Virus record (IMG/VR): IMGVR_UViG_3300006752_000028
Coordinates: 1-62,833 of that record
DNA from: a virus
DNA: 62,833 bases
Reading direction: 5' to 3' (one strand)
The translations under genes were made by a program, and so were the position numbers. This document shows positions 47,746-59,000 of this stretch, in pieces; within the stretch, counting starts at the first letter, position 1, and each line of letters opens with the position of its first letter. Below the pieces are notes generated by a model, which was given only the letters and a program-made list of their open reading frames with translations, ran no database searches and was not told the origin of the DNA.

Positions 47746-48515
47746 TATATATGTTTAAAATATAAATTCATATCAAGCTCTTCATTAATAAACTTATTTA
47801 GTTTTCTTTGTATTTTACTAATCTTAAAGTAGTGATCAGTTCTATCGTCACTTACTCCTTGAACATATACTGGTTGAAATTTATTAATATATTCTTTTAA
47901 ACTACAGTTGGAATATATTAGCATAGCATGTTCTTCTATACATCCTTCGATTTTATTTTTTATAGTTATATCTATTAAATCTCTTCCTAAGTTTCTATTT
48001 GATGTATACAAACAACCAAAATTAGGTGTTGCTAATCCTTCTTTAAACTCCCAATTATATTTTTTAAATTCTCTTTCAAGGACTTTAAAGTATTCTAAGT
48101 TATAATTTAAAATTAATCTTCCTTCAAAAGTTTCCTTAAATGATTCTACTGTGTCTTTATGTTGAGCATATAAAGGGCAGAGTGTCTCATTTTTATTTAA
48201 TAGATTATAAAAGTTCTTATCTAATGGTCTTAAAGCGTAACAATCCCAATCCAACATAATGACTTTTTCAAACTTCTTCAAAGCTAAGTCTAATGCTACT
48301 AATTTTTTACCGTATTGGGTATTGTATGTTTCAAAATAGGGGTGTGAGTCCTTAACTAAGAATGTGTTAAATCCTCTTTCTTTTAGAAAGTTTTCGTTCT
48401 CCTTACCCCAAACGTATACCAAGTGATTACTCATTACCGGGAATCTTGGAATTTCAGCTTTAGTTTCATTCCTTTCCCCCCAGTATGTTCTAATTATAGG
48501 TATTGTTGTATTCAT
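47745..48515 (-). CDS. Glycosyltransferase-like, GT-A type
   Basis: The 256-aa protein has 'KVIMLDWDCYALRPLD' (DxD-like LDWD), helical C-terminal region, and no membrane anchor. No family assigned with confidence. It overlaps the radical SAM gene (1 nt) and the next GT gene (26 nt), so it is co-translated with them. Confidence 0.7.
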   Translation of the reverse strand: MNTTIPIIRTYWGERNETKAEIPRFPVMSNHLVYVWGKENENFLKERGFNTFLVKDSHPYFETYNTQYGKKLVALDLALKKFEKVIMLDWDCYALRPLDKNFYNLLNKNETLCPLYAQHKDTVESFKETFEGRLILNYNLEYFKVLEREFKKYNWEFKEGLATPNFGCLYTSNRNLGRDLIDITIKNKIEGCIEEHAMLIYSNCSLKEYINKFQPVYVQGVSDDRTDHYFKISKIQRKLNKFINEELDMNLYFKHI

Positions 48516-49482
48516 CCCAATATTTTTTAAATCTTGAATGTTGTAAATACTTACCTAATCCAAGCTCAATACATTCTCTAAAGTACCTTTTTGTTTCTTT
48601 TGCTAGAAACTCAGGAAACATGTTAAAATGTATTTTATTAAACCATACATGTTCCCATACTAAATCAGTATCTTTTTTATCTGATGCACCAAGCGGTAAG
48701 TACCATTGTTCTGATTTACCTTTATATCTATCTTTACGGTCTGAGTAATTACTATTAGCTAAAAACACCCTATCTGTTAACGTATTAGCTTTATAATCTC
48801 CTTCTCTAATAACATGTCCTAATATGCCTTGATCAGTAAGTAACCAAAACCATTCAGGTACATAGTCACCATTTGTTGCAACTAACTTTTTATGCCAATT
48901 AGAGTATTCAGATTTTAATTTCATATTATTTACTGCTAAAAAAGAAGTATTCGGACAAAGGTCGTTACAGTTATAATTGTCTGGGAATTCAATATGTTTT
49001 ATATCTTTTTCCCAATCTTCTTTTTCAAAGTAGTAATACCCTCTGGGTATTTCCCAATGAGTTACTGTTAAATCTCCTTCCAGTATATAATCTGGTATAG
49101 GTTGTCTGATTATCATATCTTGGTCCATGAAAATAAATGGTTCAGATTGGTTTGCTAGAACTTTTATTTTACCGCTAGTCCAAAAATAAGCCGGGTCTAT
49201 ATCAGTTTTCGAATATCCATCTAAAAACTTTATATCTACTTCATCATAAAGATCATTGATACCAAATTGCTGATAAAAGTTAAAACCTATTGAATCTGTG
49301 TAAAGTTTTATTGTACCATTGTGATGTTTCCACATCCCTGCAGATAAAATGGTGTACAGTATTTGGTATGTTGGTTGATCATAGCATTCTCCTGGTAATT
49401 CACGTGTAGATCTAAATCCATGTCCTCTTAATCTTTCTCTATGAAAAAAAGGTTTGGTCCAATTAACATGTATTCCTTTCAT
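48490..49482 (-). CDS. Glycosyltransferase-like protein (DUF6734-like)
   Basis: The 330-aa protein has a GT-A core with 'FIFMDQDMIIRQPI' (DxD-like MDQD) near 119-131 and 'NTSFLAVNNMKL'. I recall a DUF6734-type family of putative sugar transferases in Bacteroidetes with this pattern. Tryptophan- and tyrosine-rich N-terminus. It lies 1 nt from the GT25 gene. Confidence 0.7.
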   Translation of the reverse strand: MKGIHVNWTKPFFHRERLRGHGFRSTRELPGECYDQPTYQILYTILSAGMWKHHNGTIKLYTDSIGFNFYQQFGINDLYDEVDIKFLDGYSKTDIDPAYFWTSGKIKVLANQSEPFIFMDQDMIIRQPIPDYILEGDLTVTHWEIPRGYYYFEKEDWEKDIKHIEFPDNYNCNDLCPNTSFLAVNNMKLKSEYSNWHKKLVATNGDYVPEWFWLLTDQGILGHVIREGDYKANTLTDRVFLANSNYSDRKDRYKGKSEQWYLPLGASDKKDTDLVWEHVWFNKIHFNMFPEFLAKETKRYFRECIELGLGKYLQHSRFKKYWDEYNNTYN

Positions 49483-49483
49483 A

Positions 49484-50356
49484 TTAGGTGTTTAAATGTA
49501 TATACGCCCACTTAACCGGTATTTTACTAAGATAAGGTTTATAAAAGTTAAAAACAACTTTTTCCACAGAAAAAGATGGAGCAATATTCGCATTTTGTAC
49601 AGCGTAAGGAGAGTCATCTACCTTTCGTATCTCTTCTGCGGTAGTACCTCGAAACTCTTTAGGTGTATTTGAAACCCAAAAAGAATGAAACACTCTATGT
49701 AAATCTTCTTCTTTTACATGTCCTCTGTATTGTACAAATAAAGAATGTTGCGGGGAAATTACTTCCAAACCTAAGGTTTCTAAAAATACATCTGCTGCAA
49801 AACGTAATGGAAGACCTTTATCTAATAATACCTGAGCTGATTTCCTATTTAACTGGTATGCATGCCCAGCATATTTGTCTGAAAGCATATCAGGTTTAAA
49901 TATCTCTGTTTGATCAGTTGTATTTTTTCCTAATAATTCTTCATTGGTCCTGCCCCACATAACAATATCGTAAGGTGTTCTTTTTACTTGCTCAATAAAG
50001 TTAGTTAGTCTGCCTGTAAGAATATATTCAGTCATTCTTTCGCTAAACGTAGCATCATCTTCCAGTATTAAACAGTTAGCATGTTCTGAGTTTATGAAAG
50101 CAGTATACGCTAACCTGTGGGAAAGGGCACAGCCTATAATATTTTTGGTTAGTAGTCCATTGCAGTCTATAAATATAGGGTTTAATGTACCCTCTTTTAT
50201 AAGTTCTTGTTGGCTTTTTAAATCACTTCCTGCAATACATTCTATAAACTGATAGTTGGTAATATTAAACTTATTGAAAAAGTCTAATATTTTAGCTTTC
50301 CTTTCAGTGTATGCAGGGAGATTTAATACGTAGATTATATCAACTCCGAAATCCAT
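49484..50356 (-). CDS. Glycosyltransferase family 25-like
   Basis: The 290-aa protein has the GT25 N-terminal signature 'IIYVLNLPAYTERKAKI' and 'GCALSHRLAYTAFINSEHANCLILEDDATF' with the EDD metal site. GT25 enzymes act in LPS or collagen-type sugar transfer. It is at the tail-fibre side of the GT island, suggesting glycan modification related to host surface or fibres. Confidence 0.85.
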   Translation of the reverse strand: MDFGVDIIYVLNLPAYTERKAKILDFFNKFNITNYQFIECIAGSDLKSQQELIKEGTLNPIFIDCNGLLTKNIIGCALSHRLAYTAFINSEHANCLILEDDATFSERMTEYILTGRLTNFIEQVKRTPYDIVMWGRTNEELLGKNTTDQTEIFKPDMLSDKYAGHAYQLNRKSAQVLLDKGLPLRFAADVFLETLGLEVISPQHSLFVQYRGHVKEEDLHRVFHSFWVSNTPKEFRGTTAEEIRKVDDSPYAVQNANIAPSFSVEKVVFNFYKPYLSKIPVKWAYIHLNT

Positions 50357-50369
50357 AACTTAATTTAAT

Positions 50370-50915
50370 TTAAACGTCTAATAAACTTGAACTAGGTACT
50401 AAATTTTGCAGTTCTCCTTTTAAATGCGTGTAACAATGCTGGTAAATATTAGTTAAGTTATCCATCTGTATACGGTTAACGTCAAGTACAGATTCACTAA
50501 TATATGTCCATTCCGAACTAGATACCCATCTAGTTTCTTCTACTTCATTTCCATCATCATCAAAATCTATATAGGTTTGACTTGAAGAAGTGAATATTTC
50601 CTCCCAATGTTCTCTAACAACTTGTTCTGTAGACCCTGTTAAAGGGAAAGAAATAAGTTCAGGTAAGTTTAAAGAACCTGTGATAGATCCAGATTCGTAT
50701 TCTAGGTTATACATTGGAACACATGCTACATTTACTAAGTCATCTTGGTAGTAGTACTTTTTAGATTTAAGAGCATCGCTTGATGATAGAAATACTACAG
50801 GGTTGTACTCTACTTCACCTAACCATGGCTTTACTTTATAAAATTCTATCCTAATGTAGGCTGTTTCTGTATTACCCCAATCTGTTTTTAATGTTCCTTT
50901 TAATTGTATTGCCAT
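50370..50915 (-). CDS. Tail-fibre-adjacent protein of unknown function
   Basis: The 181-aa protein has an all-beta start ('MAIQLKGTLKTDWGNTETAYIRIEFYKVKPWLGE') and a helical end ('NLTNIYQHCYTHLKGELQNL'). It precedes the GT island downstream of the fibre gene, with a class A motif at 50932-50948. Similar proteins accompany fibres in marine phages. Function unknown. Confidence 0.55.
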   Translation of the reverse strand: MAIQLKGTLKTDWGNTETAYIRIEFYKVKPWLGEVEYNPVVFLSSSDALKSKKYYYQDDLVNVACVPMYNLEYESGSITGSLNLPELISFPLTGSTEQVVREHWEEIFTSSSQTYIDFDDDGNEVEETRWVSSSEWTYISESVLDVNRIQMDNLTNIYQHCYTHLKGELQNLVPSSSLLDV

Positions 50916-50931
50916 TTTGTTTTACTTTAAT

Positions 50932-50948
50932 ATAATATAAGCTAAATT
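50932..50948 (-). promoter_or_regulatory. Class A-like motif
   Basis: The minus strand reads AATTTAGCTTATATTAT at the 3' end of the fibre gene, 17 nt before the 181-aa gene. Confidence 0.4.
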
Positions 50949-53900
50949 TATTTATTCTCCAACTTTTTTATTCTATCTTCTAATTTATCGATAGTTTCTT
51001 GCTGTTCTTTCATACCTTCTATTAACAAAGCAACTATTTTTTGGTAGTTTACTGCTTTGTATCCGTTTTCTCTAGTTTGAACTATTTCCGGTAAGACTCC
51101 CTCTATCTCTTGAGCTATAATACCGATATCTTTACTCCCTTTCTCGTAAGTGTCTTGTTTATCATTCCAATTAAAATAATAACCAGAGAGTTTATTAATT
51201 TTAACTAGGGGATTATTAATTTTTACTAGATTATCTTTAAATCTTTTATCAGATGAGTAGAATGCTATTACATCACCTTTTACTCTTAAATTACCAGAGT
51301 GATCTAACCACATACTAGTCTTAGAACCTACTGCATAGGAATCGGTTGTAGCAAAATACATTTTAGTACCGTAGGAACCATCTGATCTTACATATATACC
51401 TGCTTGAGCATTTGATCCATTAGCGGTATCACTAGCTCCAAATGTTATTGCATTACCAAAATGATCAGTAGCAACTCCTGGATCTAAGTGTATAGTACCA
51501 ACCGCTGTTCCTGGTTGTGTAGTATTCCAGTTAGCAGAATCTCCTGATATGTAAAGACCAGTTCCAGGTGAAGAGGTACCGATACCTACGTTACCGCCAG
51601 TAAAAGTAAAATTACCTCCTGAACCACCGTGCTGATTTGCACGAAAGGCCATTGACGCGTACGAATTTAAATAAGCAGTAGAAGCGTTATCGTATACTGA
51701 AAAAGTAGGACCTGAATTTCCAGTTCTTTTACCTTGTAAGAAGTATAAATCATTTGATGTTCCTTCTACACTTATTCCTGCTCCTGCATTTATAAATAAT
51801 TCCCCTGATAAAGAATATGTTGATCCAGCAGAAAGTGGTAAATAAGGCCCTTGTGATCCTCCACCACTATCTGATTTAGGTAATTTAATCAATACCCACA
51901 CAGCAGAACTAAAGTCTTGTCCACCTTGCATATTGTTTGTTTCAGTAGGATATTCATCAAAAAATCCATTTATTCCATCATCATTACCAAAACCTGCATG
52001 TTCAAAACTATCTTGTCCACTATAAGTTCTTGTAGCAGATACAGTAATCTTAGCATCTGCAGCACCCTCCCAATTGAAAGCGTTTGCAGTAGCTGTTGTA
52101 TATGCCGATGATGGATTTGTAACATTACCATCAGACATACCTACTGAGGTTTGCGATGGGTTAATCCATCTTCCGAATCCATCGTAACTACCATTTATAT
52201 TCCATCCAAATTTATTATTACCCGAATGATTAGGTCCAACTGATGCCATTCCGCTATCAGCCCCTCCAGAAAAGAAATGTTTCCATAGTCTACCTGCTGG
52301 TACTCCGTATATAAAATCTATAGTTCGTGTATCCCTCCATTTAGTAAAGTCTGTTGCACCCATAATTCTAACCTCTGTAGGATAGCTATTCCCAAAATCT
52401 GCAGAGAACTGTGTGGTTTCACTTTGGGATGTAGACGTACTTAATCCGGATACAGAACTCCAAGTACCCTGTATTTCATTCATAGCATTACTAGCGAATC
52501 TACCGACTAAAACCCATTCACCGTAATTATCTGTAATTACTCTACATTTTTGTAATCCTCCGTTAGGAGTTTTTATTAATCTAATTTCTGAAGTGTATTT
52601 ACCAAAGTTAGTTGGTGTTGCCGAAGTAGATAATTCTTGAGATGGTGCAGATGAATTTCTACCAAAATAAGCATTACCATTTGCCAATACTCTAAATCCA
52701 GCATTATTGCTGCCTCCAAAAATAGAAGAAACTCTCAACACTTGTTGGGTGCCGCTTGAATTAGTTTCTATATGTGCTCCAATACCTGAAGTGCTGGTAT
52801 TGTAGAAGTACCCCATCCATTGAGAAGAGTTTTGACTAACTTGAAGTAACCCATCTGCAGGGTTAGTAACTCCTATACCAACATTTCCTTCTGATGATAT
52901 TGTCATTCTAGTAGCGAATGAACTATCTTGAGTTTGAAACTGTAAGGAACCTTTATTATCAGCGTTATCTCTATATCCTGCAACTGTAGCAAAAGTATCA
53001 CCGTTATTACTAAAGATCATTTCTCCAACAGGACCATCTGTTCCGTTTGTCCTTTTTCCGTCTAATTCTAACGTAGCAGTTGAGGTATCTGTATCATGAT
53101 TTTCGATTGATAGTTGGAAAGAAGGATCAGTTGTACCTATACCTACCTTACCGTCTCTATCTATTCTAACTTTTTCTGTTGGTGCGCTACCTCCTGTTTG
53201 TGTCATAAAGGTTAAAGCTGAACCTCCGTTACCGTTAGCTAACTGATGCACAGAATTTATTCTTGTTTCAACAAAATCAGTATTTGCTCCTGACCAGTAT
53301 CTACCGTTCATTACAATAGAGTTTTGTACATCTCCAGCATCGGTTAAAGCTCCATCACGATTTCTTAGACGTAAAATTGTACCTCCTGAATCAGATCTTA
53401 ATTCGACTAAATTAGCAGGACTAGTAGTACCTATACCTACCTTACCTGATTGTAAGATAGATAATGGTGTTTTTATATCTGTATCTGCATGAAATTTAAA
53501 ATCGATTCTTTTAGGGACACTATTACCTCCGTTTACTCCTATTATTTCAGAGTACCTAGGGTTAGAGCTACCAGGATTGAATAAATTATAACCTTGGAAC
53601 CTTATTGATGAACCTGAATTATCTGCGTCGGCATATTGGTGATTAGTTAATACTAAAAGATCACTAATTCCTGATGCAGTACCTTTACTTATGTTTAATT
53701 TACCATCAGGTTCGTCTGTACCTATTCCGATTTCTCCTTGATTAAATACTAATACATCTGAATAAACAGTACCTGCATTTTTTTGATCGAATACATACCT
53801 AACATTACCAGAGGTTACTGTTTCTGATAATTGTAAGTTATAATTATTGGCGCCGGGGTGATCATAACTCCATTGTTGGTATACACTTGATGCTTCGTTT

Positions 53901-56002
53901 GATATTTCTAGACCTGCTAGTGGTTCTGATACCCCTATACCAATCTTTCCGCCGTCTATTAAATACATTCTACCGCTACCTGAGTTAGTACCGAGAACTA
54001 ATGATCCTGTACTTGCAGAAGATATACCAAAATCACCATTTGTTAGACCGTTAATAGCCCAATCTCCTGAACCCATATAACCCAATGTTGTTGAATCTTC
54101 TTGAAATCTTATGGCTGGATGATCTCCGCTTCTTTTGATTTGTAGAATACCATTTACTTCAAGCTTCTCATTAGGGTCAGTTGTACCTATACCTATAAAC
54201 CCGTTTGGATTAATAACAAAATCTGCAGTTGCTCCAGAAGGTTCTGCTCCTGCGACACCTAGCACCATTGAGGCCATACCAGTATCGCTTCTAAGTATAG
54301 CAAATTTATTTGCCAAAAAGCCATTTGTCAAAGCAAATCTACGAGCACTACCGGTATAGTTAGTATTAGAGTTAAACTCTAAAAATCCATAAGATCCGTA
54401 AAAATTACCTGTTGATGAATCTTCTATTCCATGTCCTGAAATTAAAGTAATGTTAGGGTCTCCGGGGTAGTTGTTACCATTCCTTCCTAATTGAACACTT
54501 CCTTCTACACCTAACCTTTTAGAAGGGTTGTCGCTTCCAATACCAAGCTTACCTCCAATTGTAACATTTGCAACGTTATTAGGATTAGCTCCTAAATTTC
54601 CGTTAGTATTTTTAAATCTATACCAGGTATTTGCAACTCCTGATCCTGGTGTAGAGGTTTGTGTAAATATAAATTCAGGAGTACCTGAGTTGTACCCAGT
54701 GTAAGACATTTTAATAGAATCGTAAGCTGAATTATCTCCTAAATTGGATAAAAACATACCTGAGGATCCACCTGCTATATGAAGTTTTGCATTAGGGGAA
54801 GTCGTACCAATACCGAGGTTACCATCATTGTCAATAGTAACACGTGTTTGGGAATGCCTATAGTCTCGAATTCCAAAGTGCCCTTCTCCACCTTCTCGTA
54901 GAGTAAAGCCCCATCTATTTAGAGAAGGATTCAAGTTGGAAGCAGCAGTAAAAGCAATAGGAGAACTAGAGACTACTTGAATTGCTCCATCACTATAGCT
55001 ATTTACGTTCGATGAGGTTGCTACCTCAAGCTTAGCATTAGGAGTAGTTGTTCCGATACCAACAAATCTTGAGTTGGTATTGTAAATGTCTGTTCCATTT
55101 TCAGCCCAATAAGTACCACTTCCTCCGCCACTTGCGCCTCCTGGTATTTTAATTAACACCCATACAGCAGAACTAAAGTCTGATCCACCTTGCATATTGT
55201 TTGTTTCAGAAGGATACTCATCAAAAAACCCTTCAATACCATCATCATTACCGAAACCTGATGTAACATTTGTATCTTGTCCACAAAAAGTCCTTGTGGC
55301 ATGCACAGCAAATTTTGCATCACTATTTGTTTCCCAATTAAAAGCATTAACGGTTGCTGTAGTATATGCTGCTGGAGGGTTTAACACTGGGTTTGTTGTA
55401 TCAGACATTCTTATACTAACTAAGTCTGGATTTGTCCATCTACCAAAGCCATCGTAGGCGCCATTAACAGTCCATCCATATTTAACAGTATCAACTATTC
55501 CCATGGTTGTAGTATCGCCATTACTAAAGAAATGTTTCCATTTTCTACCTGCAGGAACTTTATAGACAAAATCAATAGTTCTTGTGTTTCTCCAATTGTT
55601 AAAATCAGTAGCACCCATTATCCTTACTTCATCCGGAAAACAATCACCAAAATCGGCAGAGAACTCTGTGGTTTCACTTTGAGATGTTCCTGTGCTTAAA
55701 CCACTAACAGAGCTCCAAACACTTTGAACAGTAGTCTTAGCATTAGCAGCAAATCTACCTACCTGAATCCATTCTCCATACTCATCAGTTATAACTCTAT
55801 ATGGTTTTAATCCTCCGTTTGGAGTATCTATTAATACTACCTTAGAGTCAAATATTGCACCTTTAATTTGATTAGGTCCATTTTTTTCTGCATCTTGAAA
55901 GTTTATACCTTTATCTGTAGATGTAAGTATTTGACCGGCAGCTCCTTTATTGCCGTCGTTGTCAATAATGTACTTAGTTGAATATGTTTTTCCTGTACCC
56001 AT
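50948..56002 (-). CDS. Tail fibre protein with S74 chaperone domain
   Basis: The 1684-aa protein is a fibre built of many 'NVGIGTTxPxxKLxV' repeats (Bacteroidetes/marine fibre style) and two copies of a ~230-residue beta-rich module. It ends in an intramolecular chaperone (peptidase S74) domain: 'SSDKRFKDNL' (Ser/Lys dyad region) then 'IGIIAQEIEGVLPEIV' and a C-terminal coiled coil. The S74 domain assembles the trimer and cleaves itself off. The start ATG is in the same frame as, and 4 nt after, the stop codon of the next fibre ORF. It may be read as part of one very long fibre if the stop is bypassed. Confidence 0.9.
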   Translation of the reverse strand: MGTGKTYSTKYIIDNDGNKGAAGQILTSTDKGINFQDAEKNGPNQIKGAIFDSKVVLIDTPNGGLKPYRVITDEYGEWIQVGRFAANAKTTVQSVWSSVSGLSTGTSQSETTEFSADFGDCFPDEVRIMGATDFNNWRNTRTIDFVYKVPAGRKWKHFFSNGDTTTMGIVDTVKYGWTVNGAYDGFGRWTNPDLVSIRMSDTTNPVLNPPAAYTTATVNAFNWETNSDAKFAVHATRTFCGQDTNVTSGFGNDDGIEGFFDEYPSETNNMQGGSDFSSAVWVLIKIPGGASGGGSGTYWAENGTDIYNTNSRFVGIGTTTPNAKLEVATSSNVNSYSDGAIQVVSSSPIAFTAASNLNPSLNRWGFTLREGGEGHFGIRDYRHSQTRVTIDNDGNLGIGTTSPNAKLHIAGGSSGMFLSNLGDNSAYDSIKMSYTGYNSGTPEFIFTQTSTPGSGVANTWYRFKNTNGNLGANPNNVANVTIGGKLGIGSDNPSKRLGVEGSVQLGRNGNNYPGDPNITLISGHGIEDSSTGNFYGSYGFLEFNSNTNYTGSARRFALTNGFLANKFAILRSDTGMASMVLGVAGAEPSGATADFVINPNGFIGIGTTDPNEKLEVNGILQIKRSGDHPAIRFQEDSTTLGYMGSGDWAINGLTNGDFGISSASTGSLVLGTNSGSGRMYLIDGGKIGIGVSEPLAGLEISNEASSVYQQWSYDHPGANNYNLQLSETVTSGNVRYVFDQKNAGTVYSDVLVFNQGEIGIGTDEPDGKLNISKGTASGISDLLVLTNHQYADADNSGSSIRFQGYNLFNPGSSNPRYSEIIGVNGGNSVPKRIDFKFHADTDIKTPLSILQSGKVGIGTTSPANLVELRSDSGGTILRLRNRDGALTDAGDVQNSIVMNGRYWSGANTDFVETRINSVHQLANGNGGSALTFMTQTGGSAPTEKVRIDRDGKVGIGTTDPSFQLSIENHDTDTSTATLELDGKRTNGTDGPVGEMIFSNNGDTFATVAGYRDNADNKGSLQFQTQDSSFATRMTISSEGNVGIGVTNPADGLLQVSQNSSQWMGYFYNTSTSGIGAHIETNSSGTQQVLRVSSIFGGSNNAGFRVLANGNAYFGRNSSAPSQELSTSATPTNFGKYTSEIRLIKTPNGGLQKCRVITDNYGEWVLVGRFASNAMNEIQGTWSSVSGLSTSTSQSETTQFSADFGNSYPTEVRIMGATDFTKWRDTRTIDFIYGVPAGRLWKHFFSGGADSGMASVGPNHSGNNKFGWNINGSYDGFGRWINPSQTSVGMSDGNVTNPSSAYTTATANAFNWEGAADAKITVSATRTYSGQDSFEHAGFGNDDGINGFFDEYPTETNNMQGGQDFSSAVWVLIKLPKSDSGGGSQGPYLPLSAGSTYSLSGELFINAGAGISVEGTSNDLYFLQGKRTGNSGPTFSVYDNASTAYLNSYASMAFRANQHGGSGGNFTFTGGNVGIGTSSPGTGLYISGDSANWNTTQPGTAVGTIHLDPGVATDHFGNAITFGASDTANGSNAQAGIYVRSDGSYGTKMYFATTDSYAVGSKTSMWLDHSGNLRVKGDVIAFYSSDKRFKDNLVKINNPLVKINKLSGYYFNWNDKQDTYEKGSKDIGIIAQEIEGVLPEIVQTRENGYKAVNYQKIVALLIEGMKEQQETIDKLEDRIKKLENK
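51879..52570 (-). repeat. Second copy of the 230-aa fibre module
   Basis: This copy begins 'PNGGLQKCRVITD' and ends 'SSAVWVLIKLP', similar through 'TRTIDF' and 'GRWINPS' to the copy at 55142-55822. Confidence 0.85.
55142..55822 (-). repeat. First copy of the 230-aa fibre module
   Basis: It runs from 'PNGGLKPYRVITD' to 'SSAVWVLIKIP' and shares the 'WSSVSGLST' and 'MGATDF' elements with the copy at 51879-52570; the two flank the GIGT-repeat stem. Confidence 0.85.
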
Positions 56003-56005
56003 TTT

Positions 56006-59000
56006 TTAATATGTATTTCTTACTATGTTAACCCATTCGTATGTGGATGCGCCTGTTTGCATACACATATCTGCGTAGCTTGCGTCTTCTTCTGTTACTT
56101 CTATTACTGATACGTTGTCTATAGATAAAGTAACAGCACTTACATCACCTGCAAGATATAAAAGTGAATTCGAACTTGCGTTTGTAACCTCTATAATATC
56201 AGTGTAAGTTCCATTTGCAGTTCTAGTAGTGCCTGCTGTATATCCTCCTAAAATTATTCGGAATATGCCTGATATGTAATTAGATATTGTATAAGTTACT
56301 TTATATGTTTTATTTACTGAAATTGAAATTGTTTGAGTTAAATCACCTCCAGCTGAGGCTCCGTTGCCTTTTCCCCCACTAATAGTCCAACCAGTTCCTT
56401 TAGTCCAATCGCTATCAGTATCAAAACCACCATTAGTAACTAACTCTTCTCCATCAACCTCTACATATTCTGTATCAGTTCTATATCGCATTGTACCTAC
56501 TTTATCTGCTGAAGCTGTGGCTGTATCATTAGCCATTTGTATACCACCAGTAACTTGTAGTTTTGAGACAGGACTAGTAGTACCTATACCTACGTTACCT
56601 GCATTTCCAGTTGCGTTACTTCCACCTCTAATTGTCATAGCAGTTTCACCTCCTGGTTGGAAATATATTCTATTTAAATCATTTGGTGAATCGTAATTAG
56701 TTGTGATATATAATTGATTATCACCATTTTGAGTATATTTAATACTAGCGTTTTGAGTAGCGCCGCTATTATGTTCAAATAGTATTTCAGCGCCACCACC
56801 GGGAGTTTGTTTTTTAACTAGTATATGCGGTTCTGAATTTGAAGTACTATTAACTTCTAGTTTACTACTAGGACTAGTCGTCCCGATACCTACGTTTCCA
56901 CCGCTAGGATTTAATAATAAATTTCTTAAAGTTCCACCTTCTGCAGATTGAATCCAACTATAGCTATTTTCTACAACTCCTAAAAGTAATTTAGATCCTC
57001 CAGTCGTATTAGTCACAGAAATTATTTCATTTCCATCCGCAGGTGTAGCGCTAGTGCCCTTAACCTCTAGTTTTGCTTGAGGGTCAGTAACCCCAATTCC
57101 TACGTTGCCTAACTGTGTGAGTATCATGGTTGTTTCATCAACAGATGTTGAATTTCTAGTGCTTCTTAAAAAAGCTAAATCAGAACCAAAAGGCTCGTTT
57201 GCGGCAGTTGCGGGAGCTGTTACCATAGCTATATCCCACTTGTATATATCTAAGTTGTTAACTCCTGTTTGACTAGTCTTAAAAGTTAAAGCGGATCTTT
57301 TAGTACCTACAGCTTGAGTGTTAACTGCGTTCCAACCTAATGTTATATCGTAGTTGCTACCGTCATCTAATCCACCAACTTGTAAAGCTGTACCAGGATT
57401 AGTAGTTCCTATTCCTACTTTTCCAGAAGTATCTATTACAAACCTATCATTTGTACCAACTCTACTGTAGTCAGATATTTTAAATTTATTACTATCGCTT
57501 CTGTCTGTTCCTATGCTCCAGTCATTTCCGTCTGTATTAAATATAACGTAACAGTCATCAGTTGTATTATCACCTATTCTAATAGATGTAGGATTTGCGG
57601 GATTATCTATTTGAAGCCTATCTGTATTGCCAGATGGGTCAACACCTATACCAACGTTTCCAGAACCATTAATAGTTTGTCTAACAACGCCATTCGTAGC
57701 AAATTCTAAATTATAATTACCTTGAACTGCTAAAATACCAGCATAAGCAGTATTGCCGGTTGCAAAAGAATCTACTGTAGCACCGTTTCGTGATAAATAA
57801 AAACTTTGACCATTATTTTGTAAATCTAAAGAAAGATATCCAGTACTACCCAGCATTCTAATTCTACCGTTGTTATTATGTATATCTATATCGTATGTAG
57901 GAGCAGTTGTCGTTCCAATACCTATTTTGCCTAAAAAATTGGCATCTCCTGCACCTGAGATTGTAAGTCTTTTAGAAGGGTTTCCTGATGTTCCGGTATA
58001 AAACTCCATATCATCACCGTTCCATCCATCAAAATATATACCACTACTTGGTAATGCAGAATTGTCATAAACAACATTACCAGAATTATTTACTCTTGAA
58101 TTTGCTCCTATATATAATCCCGCTCCACTTTGATCTACTGTAGATAAACCTGAACTAGCAGATGCACCGGTAAATGCTATTTTAAAATTATTAGATTCTT
58201 CTCCTGGAAGTACTATATTACCTGAAAAGATTGAATTACCGGAACTATTTATTTTAAATTTTTCTGAGCCGTTTATTAAAAATCTATGATAACCACCTGT
58301 GTTATACCCCATATAACCGTAAGTACCACCACCAAAAATCTTATAATTAGCATCAGCAGTCCCAAAAAATAAGTTACCTTCATTTGATGCAGCTTTTAAG
58401 TATACATTACCTGCAAAAGTTGCGTTACCACTTTCTTCAATTTTAAAAAGTTCAGTACCGCTACCAGAAGAACTATCTTTATACCAAGCAAAATATCTAT
58501 TAGTATCATCATTGTCTGTGTCAATATTAAATGTCATTAACTCTTTAGCATTAATATGACCAGATGCTGTATCTGCTTTACCTATCTCTAAAGTTCCACC
58601 TTCAATAATTACAGCACCTGCAAACGTTGCGTTACCAGAGGTGCTTAACGTTCCTATATTTGATAAATCATATACTGCTTCATTACCACTAGTGTTTCTT
58701 GTAGCAAGACTTAAAAACCCATCAGCAGCTTTGTTCATTACTTCAACACTAGACCTTAAGTACAACAAACCAAAAGCTTGAACATAGCCAGAGCTAACAA
58801 AGTTGCCACCAATATTTAAATTATTAGTTAAATCCCAAGTGTCATCTGCATCATCAAATATTAAACTTGCTTGTGTAACACCATCACCTCTATAAACAGA
58901 GATACCAGATGTAGCTGCTGTCGCAGTATCTGGTGTTCCTTGTGTGGTATTAAGCTGTAGTATATTATCTTCAACTTCTACGGTTGTAGTGTTTAATGTA

